The notes beneath the pieces were generated by a model. That model was not told the origin of the DNA. It saw nothing but the letters and a program-made list of their open reading frames with translations, and made no database searches. This document shows positions 1 to 11,100 of a stretch of DNA of 64,000 nucleotides, in pieces. Within the stretch, counting starts at the first letter, position 1. Every line of letters starts with the position of its first letter. Origin of the DNA: Diorhabda sublineata (lineage: Eukaryota; Arthropoda; Insecta; Coleoptera; Chrysomelidae); contig NC_079485.1 in NCBI RefSeq assembly GCF_026230105.1, positions 25,401,572 through 25,465,571 of the forward strand, written 5' to 3'. The position numbers and the translations under genes are program-made.

Positions 1-217
1 TATATTAATAAGCATAAGTGCATAAATATAATATATAATAATGACAAAAAACTCACCAAAATGTAAAAAATCTTATAGTCTTAAGAGAGGTCCACAGGCT
101 GAGATGATAAAAACAAAACTGGTACTCGATCATTTTCATTCTGTCTAAATATTTTATCACAAACGGTTTATTAAAGCAACAATAAAAATGTATAACTTCA
201 AATTTTTGTATACTCAC
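1..217. other. left edge, probable intron of the minus-strand gene
   Basis: AT-rich sequence with no reading frame I can support. On the minus strand it begins with the donor GTGAGTAT just after the candidate exon at 218-374, so it is best read as intron of that gene, running out of the window. Confidence 0.4.
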
Positions 218-374
218 TTTATGTTTATTCACTACACAAAACACAGGCATGACAAGAACTTGTAAATAATTCAAATATTCAGTAAGAATCCATTTTGCTA
301 CCAACTGAATGATACATAACAATAAACATGCGCGCAATTTTATTAAATCGTCGTTGTCCTCTATCAACACACTC
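218..374 (-). CDS. candidate downstream exon of the unrecognised minus-strand gene
   Basis: On the minus strand a pyrimidine-rich acceptor ending TTTATAG precedes position 374, and a donor GTGAGTAT follows position 218. The exon is 157 nt, one base plus 52 codons. The upstream exon at 3677-4878 ends with two bases (TC) of a split codon, so joining gives TCG (Ser) and an open frame throughout. The peptide starts with an acidic stretch (SVLIEDNDDL) and continues as a strongly hydrophobic, helix-like segment (LLLCIIQLVAKWILTEYL). I do not recognise it. The assignment rests on splice sites, strand and phase, not on homology. Further exons would lie outside the window. Confidence 0.5.
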
Positions 375-1739
375 CTATAAACAACTGTATCCCCTCATGA
401 TTGGAAAATATGAATATCCTATTCAAAAAACTGTCGAAAAACGAACAAATGCATGCGTGTTTTAAGGACCAATCGCACCTTGAGGAATTAAGCTAAACAG
501 AATGATTATAGATGTAACAATATCTAAAACTATTATTAAACTTAATAGAGAAACGGATGAAAAAACAACAATAACTATTTTCCTTGCTTTATATATGAAT
601 GGGTTTTAAAATAAAAGAATTCGATCAGATAATGATAAATTCAATCAAATTTAGATACTTTTTATAGGGACTAAGTAAATATTCACTACTGAAGAATTGA
701 AAGGTAATTGGTTGATTAAATATTGTTACAAATATTATTGTTGTTAAATTTTGCAGCATTCATGGTGTACTTATATATAATTTTATAAAAAATTTTTTTA
801 TAATAATTCTCTTTTCGCAACAACAAAAAAGTAGAAAAAAGTATACTATGATACAGAATAATATGATACTGAAAGCTGATTAGAATTAGTAAATAAATTT
901 TAGATTTCATACATTTCTAATATAAATTAGTCACACTGTAGATAAGCCAAATTTTTTTATTTTTAAATGAAAGAATTGAAAAGCTAATAATGAAGGGTGG
1001 AGTAGAAATTGAACATTTTCAATTGGAAATAGAAATGGAAAGATTGGAAGTTGAACAGTAGAAAGAAAAGATAAAAAATTAAATAATGGTTTATACGAGG
1101 GTTTTATATACATATATACAAAAAATGAAAAATCTATAAATCATAAAAAATCTAAGTACTATAAGCAGAACTCATAATTCTATTTCAAGAATCCAATTTG
1201 GATTTATGAATAATTTACAATCTTAATTGCTTCTTATTCTCAATATTAACAATCAATGTTATTGTAATGTAATTATATAATTATATTATTTTGAGCCAAA
1301 ATATTAAAACACATTTCATAAATAACACATTTTTTAAAATACAATAATAATCAAGAACATAAATATAAGATGTCTGAAAAGTAATAAAAATAAACTATCC
1401 CAAATGATATATGGTTTGGTTTAAAGCATACCAAAACAGAAATTCAATTGGAAAAAATATATGAAATGAGAAGAACCATGTAACCTTAGTGTCAATTTGA
1501 AAATTGTGTATGTGGTATTATAGGAAATCTAAGATCTGTCCTAATAATACCCTAGATATCAACACCAACACCAAGAAATGTAAAAAGACTGAAAAAAAGT
1601 TGGCCAACAGACCTAATATGAGGTATAAGAGGTTACATCACTGGATGTAAGCCTCACCAGATATTTTAGATCTTAGATTATCTAACACTCGCGAACAAAT
1701 CAACCCAAACAATGTATAAAATATTTTGATTGTTTATAA

Positions 1740-2072
1740 AAACTTGTTATAAAAAAATTACCAATCAACCTACTAAGCAAGCAAAATTATTATGGACACC
1801 AGAAGATGCACAGAAAACGAAACTTCTATTCACATTCTCTTAAGTGTGAAACACTAGGGAACTCAGAGCACTACACTTGGGAACACTTGAAATAGAAGAC
1901 TAAGATCTCTGGCAATTACAGCCATCCCACATTCTGGACTTTCTAAAAGAAGTGGTATCAACAAATCAGCTGTCAATACTATCTATCTATCCCCAGTATC
2001 ACATAAAGGGGGAAACAGTAAATCCTTTGGGTCGCAGTGTGTATGATACCCGAATATCTATATAAATACAAT
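1740..2072 (+). mobile_element. decayed 3' end of a non-LTR retrotransposon, copy 1
   Basis: The sequence from about 1855 to 2072 aligns by eye to 10975-11166 in the same orientation. Shared blocks include CTCTGGCAATTA, the run around CAGCTGT, and CCTTTGGGTCGCAGTGT near the 3' end. In the better-preserved copy the matching part reads as the C-terminal tail of a non-LTR polyprotein. This copy has stops in all frames. It lies in the probable intron of the unrecognised gene, so the same family has hit both host genes. Confidence 0.55.
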
Positions 2073-3225
2073 ATATAAATGAAGTAATTTCCAATCTAGA
2101 AAAGTCTCTTATATTACACATCCAAGAATTAATACATGTTAATATCTACACCTGTCTGAGAAGGTCCTGGTGCAATTACATTCTCTCATATAGTACTCTA
2201 GTCTTGAAAAAAAAAAATTTAACAGGAAAACCAAAATCAATTAAAATGGGTTAACCAGCCACGCTTCTAAACATTGACAAAGCATTAATCATGTTTCATA
2301 AGAGTAAACTACACTAGAAAGGAATATTGGACTAGTACCTGCCATTAGATGAGTAGCATCTATCAAGTTTCACATTTTTATCAAATTAGTCAACCATTAC
2401 GATTGGCACATTTTCAAGAAAATGAAAATAATATCAAATATAATTTTCAAGAGACAATCAGTTATATTACAACGTTTTATATATTTATTTCATAGTATCA
2501 GATAACACTAGCTCTGCAGTTCAAGTAGTTCTTGTTTCATTTCAAATATATTATGTACCAAGTAACAATATTTTGGTCCAGGTTAAAAATCACTTCAAAC
2601 TCTGTAACTCCTGATTGGAGCATAGTAACAAATTGCTTGAATAAATATTATGTCTAGATAGAATAAAACATGAACTGGCAAAATAATATCTATTCGCAAG
2701 ACAAGTAAATATCAATGACATAACTATATCTTCTGGGAACTAGGCAAATTTATTTGAAGGGACCTCCTAGTAGAAATAGTCACGTTGTGATTTAATTTCA
2801 ACGAATCACATTAGTTACTCAATAGTATTACTAGCATAGTGTGTATTCTAATTGAATATATATAATAAATTTTATTGTTAGAAGCATGAGTGTTACATAA
2901 TTTTAATGAAAGAACCCAATAATTATTCAATTTTAATAATGTATTTATTAATAACATTCTTTTCTCTACACTTTTTGTTTATAAAAAGTAATTAATAAGA
3001 TTATGAAAATTTACAGTCTATAGAATTTTCTTTACACAAAATAGACAAGTTACATAGCCTGTCTAGTGGTATAAAGTTTTTTAAATTATCCTAAATTTGA
3101 CCTAGATGGGACACTATGATCATTTTTAATAATAAATATGTCTTTAGGTTTGTCTAACTTTCATTGATATCAATAACTATAATTATGATACTAATTTTCT
3201 CCAACTTTTTACTTAGATATGTTTT

Positions 3226-3402
3226 TCGTGATACTTTGTCTTCATTTTAGGTCTCTTTTCTATGATAATTAGTTTAAAAGGACATGTAAAAATTGATATT
3301 TTGTTAAAGACCTAAGTAGGTCGAAAATTCAAATTTTTACATGTTTTTGTAAACTCATTTCCATTGAAAAGAGACCTTAAATCAAGACAAATCTTTGCGA
3401 AA
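3226..3402. repeat. fold-back inverted repeat with about 70-bp arms
   Basis: The arm at about 3226-3298 is the reverse complement of about 3334-3402 with few mismatches. Shared core words are AGGTCTCTTTTC and ACATGTAAAAATT, with about 35 bp between the arms. It encodes nothing. A short related word (AGAGACCTAAAATCAAGAC) recurs at about 33846. It looks like a small fold-back or MITE-type element. Confidence 0.7.
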
Positions 3403-3676
3403 AATTTATAATATAAAATTTTTAATTTTGCCAGTCCTACGATTCTATAGCTATGCCACTGGTAAATATATCAACATTTCCTACAGACTTATTTCTCATA
3501 TTTATCAATTTTTTTAAATAAATTGATGATAATAGATCTTGTAAAATTTTAAATAGATTTTAAATAATACAGAATGATCATAAAGAAATATCAAACCAAT
3601 AATTACCAAAACACTGTTTTGCATAATTTACAATATTATTTATCTATTTTGCAGAAAATTATAAACTATTACTTAC

Positions 3677-4878
3677 GAAGCTGAAGTTGTTGCTCTAATC
3701 AAAGGTGGAGGGGCTTGAGCCATACTGGGAAAATAAGGCCTCATCCTGTTTGCTGCTGATGGATATGTAGCTCGAACAGCACTGCTTGCTGCCCTTGGTT
3801 GAGTAGCGTGGTATGCAGATTGTCCTGCTGCCATTCCATAATTGGGATATACATGTACATTATGTAAATGGCTATTATTTGCAGCCTTTGCTTGGGTAGC
3901 AGGTTTAGGTGAAGGTGGTGGATGAGCTGAAATTGGAGGTGCAATAGGTTGCCTAGTCCATTGCACTATTTGTTGTGGGTTGGAGTTCCTACTTATTAAT
4001 AATTGCGAATCCAAATTTTTCTTGGGCCAATAGTCTTCAAACATTGTGCCTGGAGGAAAATAATTTTTGATATCATTCAGACTTATTACAGAACAAGAAT
4101 CATGTGCGAATAGCTCATTACGTATTCCTTGAACTTTACAACAAAACTTCAAGTATGATAAGTCCCATCCTTCTAATTTGTCAGCACGCTGCTTGAGATT
4201 ATCTGTTTCACCTTCAAAATAAAATAAAGGTACATATTTCTGATCATTGTAAACAGTGTACGGAACTACAGATTCCTTATTAATTCGTATAAATCCACAA
4301 CGCTCCAAGTTTTCAGCATCTGTTGTATTCACAAGTTTAGCATAACAATGTCCTAAGAACTGATAAAACTCATTAGCGTCTGTAAGTCTAACTATTAAAT
4401 CTCGCGACGTAAACTGTTCTCTACCGAACTGATAGTCACAATGTTTTAAATTAATTTCATTTAAAAGTCTTGCTTCAGCTTCTGTAATATAATAACTACG
4501 AATGTTTGTACAATTGTACAAGTCCTGATGTAAATAATTCAACAATTTATTTAAAACCTTCATTTCAACCATTCTTACAGCACAGTAACTTTCCCCTGAT
4601 CTAAGAATATATGGAATATGTATTTTACCCATCAATGTCCAACCAAACCTGCCTTTAATGGAATCTTCATCAATATTTTTAGTATCTGCTTCGTTTGGAG
4701 AGCCATTATTTTTCGCCTTAGATTTGTCACCACTTAGGAAGCTTAAAATGTTCATACCATGAAGTGCTTGTTGAGGAGGCCTTTGGGGCATAGCCATTTT
4801 AGCTTTATTAGCTTCCATAAACTTTGCAGCAAGCTCTCTAATCTCTGCTTCATCATGTCGTTCTTGTTTAACATTCAT
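3677..4878 (-). CDS. first coding exon of an unrecognised, probably nuclear or cytosolic protein
   Basis: The exon opens with ATG at 4878 and encodes about 400 residues. I do not recognise the family. What can be seen: a charged N-terminus (residues 1-60) with a proline/glutamine patch (PQRPPQQ); a compact region of about residues 75-290 rich in Cys, His, Tyr and Trp (blocks RFGWTLMGKIHIPYI, RSYYITEAEARLL, HCDYQFGREQF) that looks like a conserved globular domain; and a low-complexity tail from about residue 305 rich in Pro, Ala, Ser and Gln. No signal peptide or membrane span is evident. The apparent stop (TAA at 3673-3675) is part of the donor GTAAGTAA that starts at 3676, so the exon most likely ends at 3677 in phase 2 and splices downstream, with the exon at 218-374 fitting. 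Its start faces ari-1 across a shared upstream region. Codon usage is even and there is no internal stop, so this is a real host gene. Confidence 0.88.
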
Positions 4879-5279
4879 GGTTGCAAATCAACACAAATAA
4901 CATTAAAAACAAAAGGTACTATGTAGATGTCTTTCTGTCATAACCTTAATCGAATCCATGATTATCAAGTAACCTGTGTTATTTAATAGTTATATTCACT
5001 GTTTACATATGTTAAATAATACACTTTTAAACTGTGGTGGTTTCTCAACGGTTGTTTACAAATGCACAAATGAGGTTAAGGCGGATTATTTTTCCCCTGT
5101 TTTAGCGGCCATAGCGCCATCAATAGGAAACATTCGGTGTTTAAGAATATTATGGTTAGTTCCTGGAAAAAGCACAAAGCAGTCTAAAATATCTTCGATA
5201 CACACTAACACTAACTTAATTTTCGATTTATTTACATATTTTACACCGAACTTGAGTTTTTCAAGCTTTATTTAGAATA

Positions 5280-5560
5280 CAGCGCGTTCTGTTCTTGACA
5301 CACAGTCGTCGACACAACTCGACGTACCGATATTCGTTAGATTCGTGAGTCGAAAGCAATGTTAGACGGTCGGTGGCGCGAGGTTTGCTAATCTCCAACC
5401 AGGGTTCCAACACCACTGTAAGGATTTTTGTTTTGGCCTCTCTAGAAAATGGCCGCCAAAACCAGTTCTACGCCAATCGTGTTCTTCGAATCGCGGCTAG
5501 TCTCACGTGACGACACAATATTCATGACGTCACCAATCCCAAAAAGAGGCTATGTACAGT
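5280..5560. promoter_or_regulatory. candidate promoter island (CRE, E-box, YY1-like motif)
   Basis: A CpG-containing stretch in otherwise AT-rich DNA carries a perfect CRE palindrome TGACGTCA at 5525-5532, an E-box CACGTG at 5504-5509, and AAAATGGCCGCC at 5446-5457 (YY1/Pho-like). A possible splice donor, CTGTAAGG, lies near 5417 on the plus strand. The position between two divergent genes fits a bidirectional promoter. Function is inferred from motifs only. Confidence 0.45.
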
Positions 5561-6002
5561 CTTTCCAAGGTCTTCTAACTTGTAACTGTATTTCAAGGAT
5601 ATATTTTTAATTAAATTTTCTTTTGAGGATCACAAACCTTTCTACATATTGTAAATTAATTCAGGAAAGCCTTCAATCATCATCAAAAAAAGGATCTTTT
5701 CTAAATTTGTATATATACGAAACGTCGCATATTTCCAAATATTCACTAGGGAATATTTTTTTCTGAGTCCAATACAAAATAGACTTTAAGTCAAGTACTC
5801 ATAAGGAAATCTGTTAGTTAATCACAATCTAATTTGACCGTAAAGATAATTCAAGGTTAAATTTTCCCATTGTTACCTCAGTTTTTCAAAATAATGTTAT
5901 GTTTTAGTGAAATTTAGAACCGATTAGGATAGTTATTATACAGAACATTCAGATATGATGAATTGTTTAAAAAAATCTATATTAGATGACTAATCATTTT
6001 AC

Positions 6003-6030
6003 CACAAGATGGCGGCTACGCTTGCGCATT
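6003..6030 (+). promoter_or_regulatory. YY1/Pho-like motif next to an NRF1-like half site
   Basis: AAGATGGCGGC at 6006-6016 is a good match to the YY1/Pho core. TTGCGCAT follows within 10 bp and resembles half of an NRF1 site. Such motifs are common at promoters of broadly expressed genes. The site is upstream of ari-1 and may mark its transcription start region. Confidence 0.35.
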
Positions 6031-7905
6031 TTTCTTAACTGATTTGCATATCAATGAACTTAGGCATCTTTTTATTGAGCATTTTATTTGTACATCAGAT
6101 AAATAACCTGAGGAGGACAATTCTTTACTCAATTTTTTTTTTTGGTATTTGAACCTAAAGCCTACTTGTTTCAAAAGGTGGAATAGGGATATTGTTATCG
6201 ACTTTCTTGGCGGGAAAGAAGAGTTATCTGATATCGTGGATGTCGACTGCCGTGTGATACAGGAAATGACAGAGTGGGGAGAGGACAGATATTATTCAGT
6301 CCAAGGTCGTTGCTAGGCTGGTTGGTGTAGTTTTTCATTATTAGGTAGTTACGACGACATGGTTCGGCAGACATCGGGATATTACTGCATAAAGTAGTAA
6401 TTTGACTTCTCGCCCTGTATAACGTGAATATCCACGCGTGTTACTGCACTTAAATGTTTGTTTTTTGTCGATTGATCCTACATTTGGTATAAGTATTATA
6501 TATTGTGTTCATTGAATTTTCCAATTATATCATAATTTCGAAGTCATAATATAAAAGACAGTGAACATGATTATGAAATGAAATCAATGAAAAATATTCA
6601 TTACAATAAAACTTACAGAGTGATTGATATTCAGATTATTGGATTCAAAAAAATAACTAATTAAATGGAAATTGGAAATAATTATTACTTTAAATATCTT
6701 GTCAATTCAAAAAAACAATCAATTGATGCATCAAAAACTATTCCAATTCAAGTTACAGGAAGCAGTTTGAAAACTTTGGTAGTATGTTGATGCATTTTTA
6801 AAATATTTCACCTGTTGTGTGATTTATATCTTATATTCACCCATTTATTTTGCAATAACTTTAAATTATTTTACCATTTGAATTGTTTTAAGGAAATAAA
6901 GTTGTTTTGAGATATTATTTACAATTTCTGTCCGACAATAGATCTAAATTAACTCTGCTAATTTTGTGTCAAGAAATTAACTTGTAAAAAATATTGGGAA
7001 GAAAAATATGGACTTTATTTACCACTGAGATGATAACTTTCTGTGCTAATAGAAACTCTGAAGTCCACATTAACATGATTTTAGATTTTGTTTTAGGACA
7101 AATAGATGATATGTAGACTACCAATCAATTGAGAAAACAAACTACTTATTTATTTGCTTCAGGTGATTGTTCTGCCACATAATTAATTCTATTTATCAAA
7201 CCCCAAGAGGCAATTTTTTATTACAGTTTTTTCCTCCTAATTTCCACGCTTCTCAATTGTGGACATCCACCTAGGTCTAGGCAAATTTTTTAAGTCACCT
7301 GACCGGGGTCTTCCTCTTTCTTGCACGTAATTCCAGTTTCCACTGAATCAATATCTTATAACAACATCTTTTCTCAAGTGTAGTAACATTTTGTAATGAA
7401 TGGAATGTTTTTTATAGATCCTACTGGATCTGAAAAAATATTCTCTTTCGAATATTCTTCACACAGTATATAAGAATGACAATTTATAAATAACAGCGCC
7501 CCATTCATAATTTGCTTTTATAACGCACAGAAGAACGCTTCTGAACTGTCATCGTTGACAACTATATGTAGCAGTCATTCATTAAAAATACGTGTTGCCA
7601 CTTCATGAAAAATATCAGTTTTGATGCTAAAATGTATACGAGTACCAGCTCATTTAAGAATAAATAGAAATACATTAATATTTCATTGCCATAACTTAAT
7701 ATTCTACTTTCTTTTATAATTGTCAAGTTGAATTCAGTTTCAAAACTATATAACATCTCTAATATAAATTGTATAAAACCAAAAATGACAATTATTTTTT
7801 TAGATATGGCAACTTTGAAGCTTTGAACATTATCCTTGTCTTGGTCGGTAATAAATGTATATCAGATTATAAGTGTACAACTGTATTATTTGTGTTGTTT
7901 TTCAG

Positions 7906-7968
7906 ATAGATATTGAAACATTAAAATTTTTCATTTATATGACGTTGTCTAATTGATTTATATTTAAA
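7906..7968 (+). other. ari-1: probable spliced 5' UTR segment of ari-1
   Basis: A polypyrimidine tract ending TGTTTTTCAG at 7905 makes a strong 3' splice site 63 bp before the ari-1 ATG. This suggests a non-coding first exon upstream, perhaps in the 5280-6030 promoter region. The donor has not been identified. Confidence 0.5.
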
Positions 7969-8175
7969 ATGGATTCAGAAGAGGAAACCTACGATGATGT
8001 TGATTCGGGCAATGAGTCGAGTGGAGATGATGTTGATTTTGCTATGGAAGTCGAAGTAACTGGGCATAGAGAAATGCAAACAGATTCAGATGATTACCCT
8101 TTTGAAGTACTAAGTACCGAGGAAATAGTTCAACACATGGTAGACTCAATAAAGGATGTAAATTCTGTAGTGGAG
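7969..8175 (+). CDS. ari-1: ari-1 coding exon 1
   Basis: Encodes residues 1-69, starting MDSEEETYDDVDSGN and ending NSVVE before the donor GTAAAA at 8176. The acidic N-terminus and the DSGN.SSGDD pattern match ariadne-1 and not ariadne-2. Reading on into the intron gives only a short false tail. Confidence 0.95.
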
Positions 8176-11100
8176 GTAAAACTAAATTTCGTCCAATAAC
8201 CTTTTGACATTATAACCTCCACAACAATGAAAATGTTCGTTGTATCGTTATTAATGGAATTTATTCACATTCAGCGCCCCCATACAAGTAATAGTCACAT
8301 ATACATTGCTCATTCTGTTGTACATGTTAATAATAACCTGTAGAATTACCATTGCTAGAAATATATGTACAGAAGACTTGCTTTAGATGCAAAAATATTG
8401 TCAAATCATTATTGTTATGCCTTTTTTCAATGTTATTTTAAAGTTTATACACATTAATACAATGAAGGCTATGTCAAAGTATTGTGACATTGTGTATTTC
8501 AAAAAGTCTAGCAACATGTAATTAACTATTGAACTGTATCAAAATGTGAAATTTGAAAATTTAATTATATAATATGGAAACAATCAACTAATTTTATAGT
8601 AATCAAAAGTCAATGGTATTCATTAAATATTCTATATCATTTATGTTACATGATTCAAAATTAATTTCTTTTCAGTTTAAATTTATTCCTAATGATTAAA
8701 GTCTTTTGAACCCCTTTCTTATTCTCATCAGCATATAAACACAATATGTCGAATCTGAGACTATTTTGTCAATTGGACAGTTTCTCTTTAACTTATTGAT
8801 GTGCCTTTATCCACTCTAATCTATTTTTTTAATGTTGAAATATTAGCTTAGTTGGTTTTAGCATCAACACATCAGTTGTTATTTGAAGTTTGTTTTTAAG
8901 AGAACATTTTTAAACTCTGCCTACATCTTTCTGTATTTTCCTTTTTTCTGTCCTTTTATTTTATGAAAGAGTGTAATGCACATATTTACAAGAAATAATG
9001 TCAATGTGGTATTTGAAATCTTTTAAAGTTTTCATCTTAAGTGAACCAACTAAAATGTAATAATATTTAATTCATATATGTTTGACACAAATAAAAAAAT
9101 TAAATTAAAATTTCACTAATGCATAGTCATTATTTGTAATAAAGTTTTAACAATAAAAACTTAAAAAAGTTAATAAACTTCTGTTCTATATATCCCTACT
9201 TTCACAACAGTACTTGAATGATTGGAACTCCAAATATCAGAGTAGTTAAATTTCTCAAGTACTCAAAAAATTCAAAATCATAACTTAAAATTATGGAGCA
9301 AACTTGACTTTAAAGTATTTGAAAAAGCAAATACCTAACTTACATTTCAGATACCTGCAACTACAACACGTATTCTTTTAAATCATTTTCGATGGGACAA
9401 AGAAAAACTTATGGAAAGGTTCTATGATGGAGATCAGGATCAATTATTTTCAGAAGCTAGGGTCATTAATCCTTTTAAGGAATTGAATATTAGTTATAGG
9501 GCAAAGGTGAGTACTAATAACCTGTTTGACTTGAATTTAATGTTTCTTTTTAGCCGCAAAAGAAATCTAATAATGGAACAGAAGACTGTGAAATATGTTA
9601 TACTGTCCTCCCCTCATCAGTAAGTATATTGTATCAGATACAAGAAATATTAAAATAGTTACTGTAGTAGATACTTTATATCTTTGATGTAATGATCTTT
9701 TATTTTACAATGGATGATTATTGCTTTAAGAGTCTGAGTTTGTTAGTTCAGTTAAATTTTAGTAGCATCTTGAAAGATACTAGACCTGTAAGATGAACAG
9801 TTCTGATAGGGGGTACAATGTAACCTCTATTTTACATCTGCATTTACCTTAGATCAGATTGAAGACCCAGTCTCCAAAGGTGAAATAAATCATAGGTCTA
9901 GCCTAAACAAAAATTTGATAAAAATTGAAAAATAAACTCTTGGATGAAATAGCCATTTTTTAACACATTTATATTAGCTTCATCTGTACGAGGCTTGTTT
10001 GTAACTATCCTTTGTGGCTTATTAATGTCAGTACAGCCCACCCTTTAATTGCGTTCCTTACTCGAGTGGGCTAAGGCGTCAACCTCTGAATTTCACCAGG
10101 CGTGGGTTCAAATCCAGTTTTTTTTCAGCAAATGTTTTTTAGAAATTATCACAGCAAATTTTCTCTTTACATCGAGATAAATTTTGTGCCCAATGTTGGA
10201 GATTTACTGTATTACCTGCATCAGTATTACTTTAGAAGAATTCAACACTTTAAATTTCATTATGTTGTTCGAGAATAATTTTATATCCGTGCATTCTCTG
10301 CTGGAGATTTACATTACTGATGACTAGTACTTGAAGACAAAAATTTTTTGGCAATAAATCGAAACCAAAAAGTGGGATGTAAATATAGATTTAAAAACCC
10401 AAAAAATACACTTTTAAAGCACCTCAAACTAAAAAGTTGAAACTAATTTTTTCAAATAAGCTTAAAATAATGAATGAAAAATTATAGTATTATTGGGGAA
10501 AAAAGCTTGGAGCCTTTTATTCAATATAACTCGTACGTCGAGCGTTTGACAATTAATATTGTTTCCAATATGTACTAAATAGATCTATCCTACAAACACA
10601 AAAAATGCTTACTCATAGTTATCCATTTATGACAGGTGTATTACATTAATCTAGTCTAGTTGCGACTTTTGAAGTAAATACAGTCTTTGCAGTTACATTT
10701 AGAAGAAGCTTATCACGTGATCCCAAAAAATATACTTTTGAGCGTAAAAGTGATCAAAATGATTATTCATCTGTGATAAAGTTAGATCCCTTCTGTGGTA
10801 TCAGTTACATAGCAATGGAAAAAACTCTGGAAATGAAGGTATATAAAAGCAAAACCAATTATTGGGACAGCCTACAAGGGCTGAGACAGGCAAATAATCT
10901 GCTGGAAAACCATTACCAAGGAAGATCTGCTGAATGTATCAACCTAAGTAAGACAAGTGTTGAACACTATGAAACTCTAAAGCACTGCCTGAGAGCGCAT
11001 GAAATAGAATCCAAAGACCTCTGGCAATTAAAGCCATCTCACATTCTACTTTTTAAAAGGAGTGGGATTAATGGATCAGCTGTAAACACAGGGTTCTCCA

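Larger units (their letters stand above)
375..3676 (-). other. probable 3.3-kb intron of the minus-strand gene
   Basis: The interval is AT-rich and bounded on the minus strand by the donor GTAAGTAA at 3676 and the acceptor TTTATAG at 375-381. It holds a decayed LINE 3' fragment (about 1740-2072) and a fold-back repeat (3226-3402). I see no other coding signal. Confidence 0.45.
4879..7905. other. divergent intergenic region between the two host genes
   Basis: About 3 kb separates the two divergent start codons. The part at 5280-5560 is visibly richer in C, G and CpG than its surroundings and contains the promoter-like motifs listed separately. The rest is AT-rich with only short unsupported frames. 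Untranslated first exons of one or both genes probably lie here. Confidence 0.6.

Noticed and set aside
8161..8199. Extension of ari-1 exon 1 frame to the stop at 8199
   Set aside because: The donor at 8176 and phase-0 joining to IPATTT at 9351 restore the family sequence. The extension is intronic.
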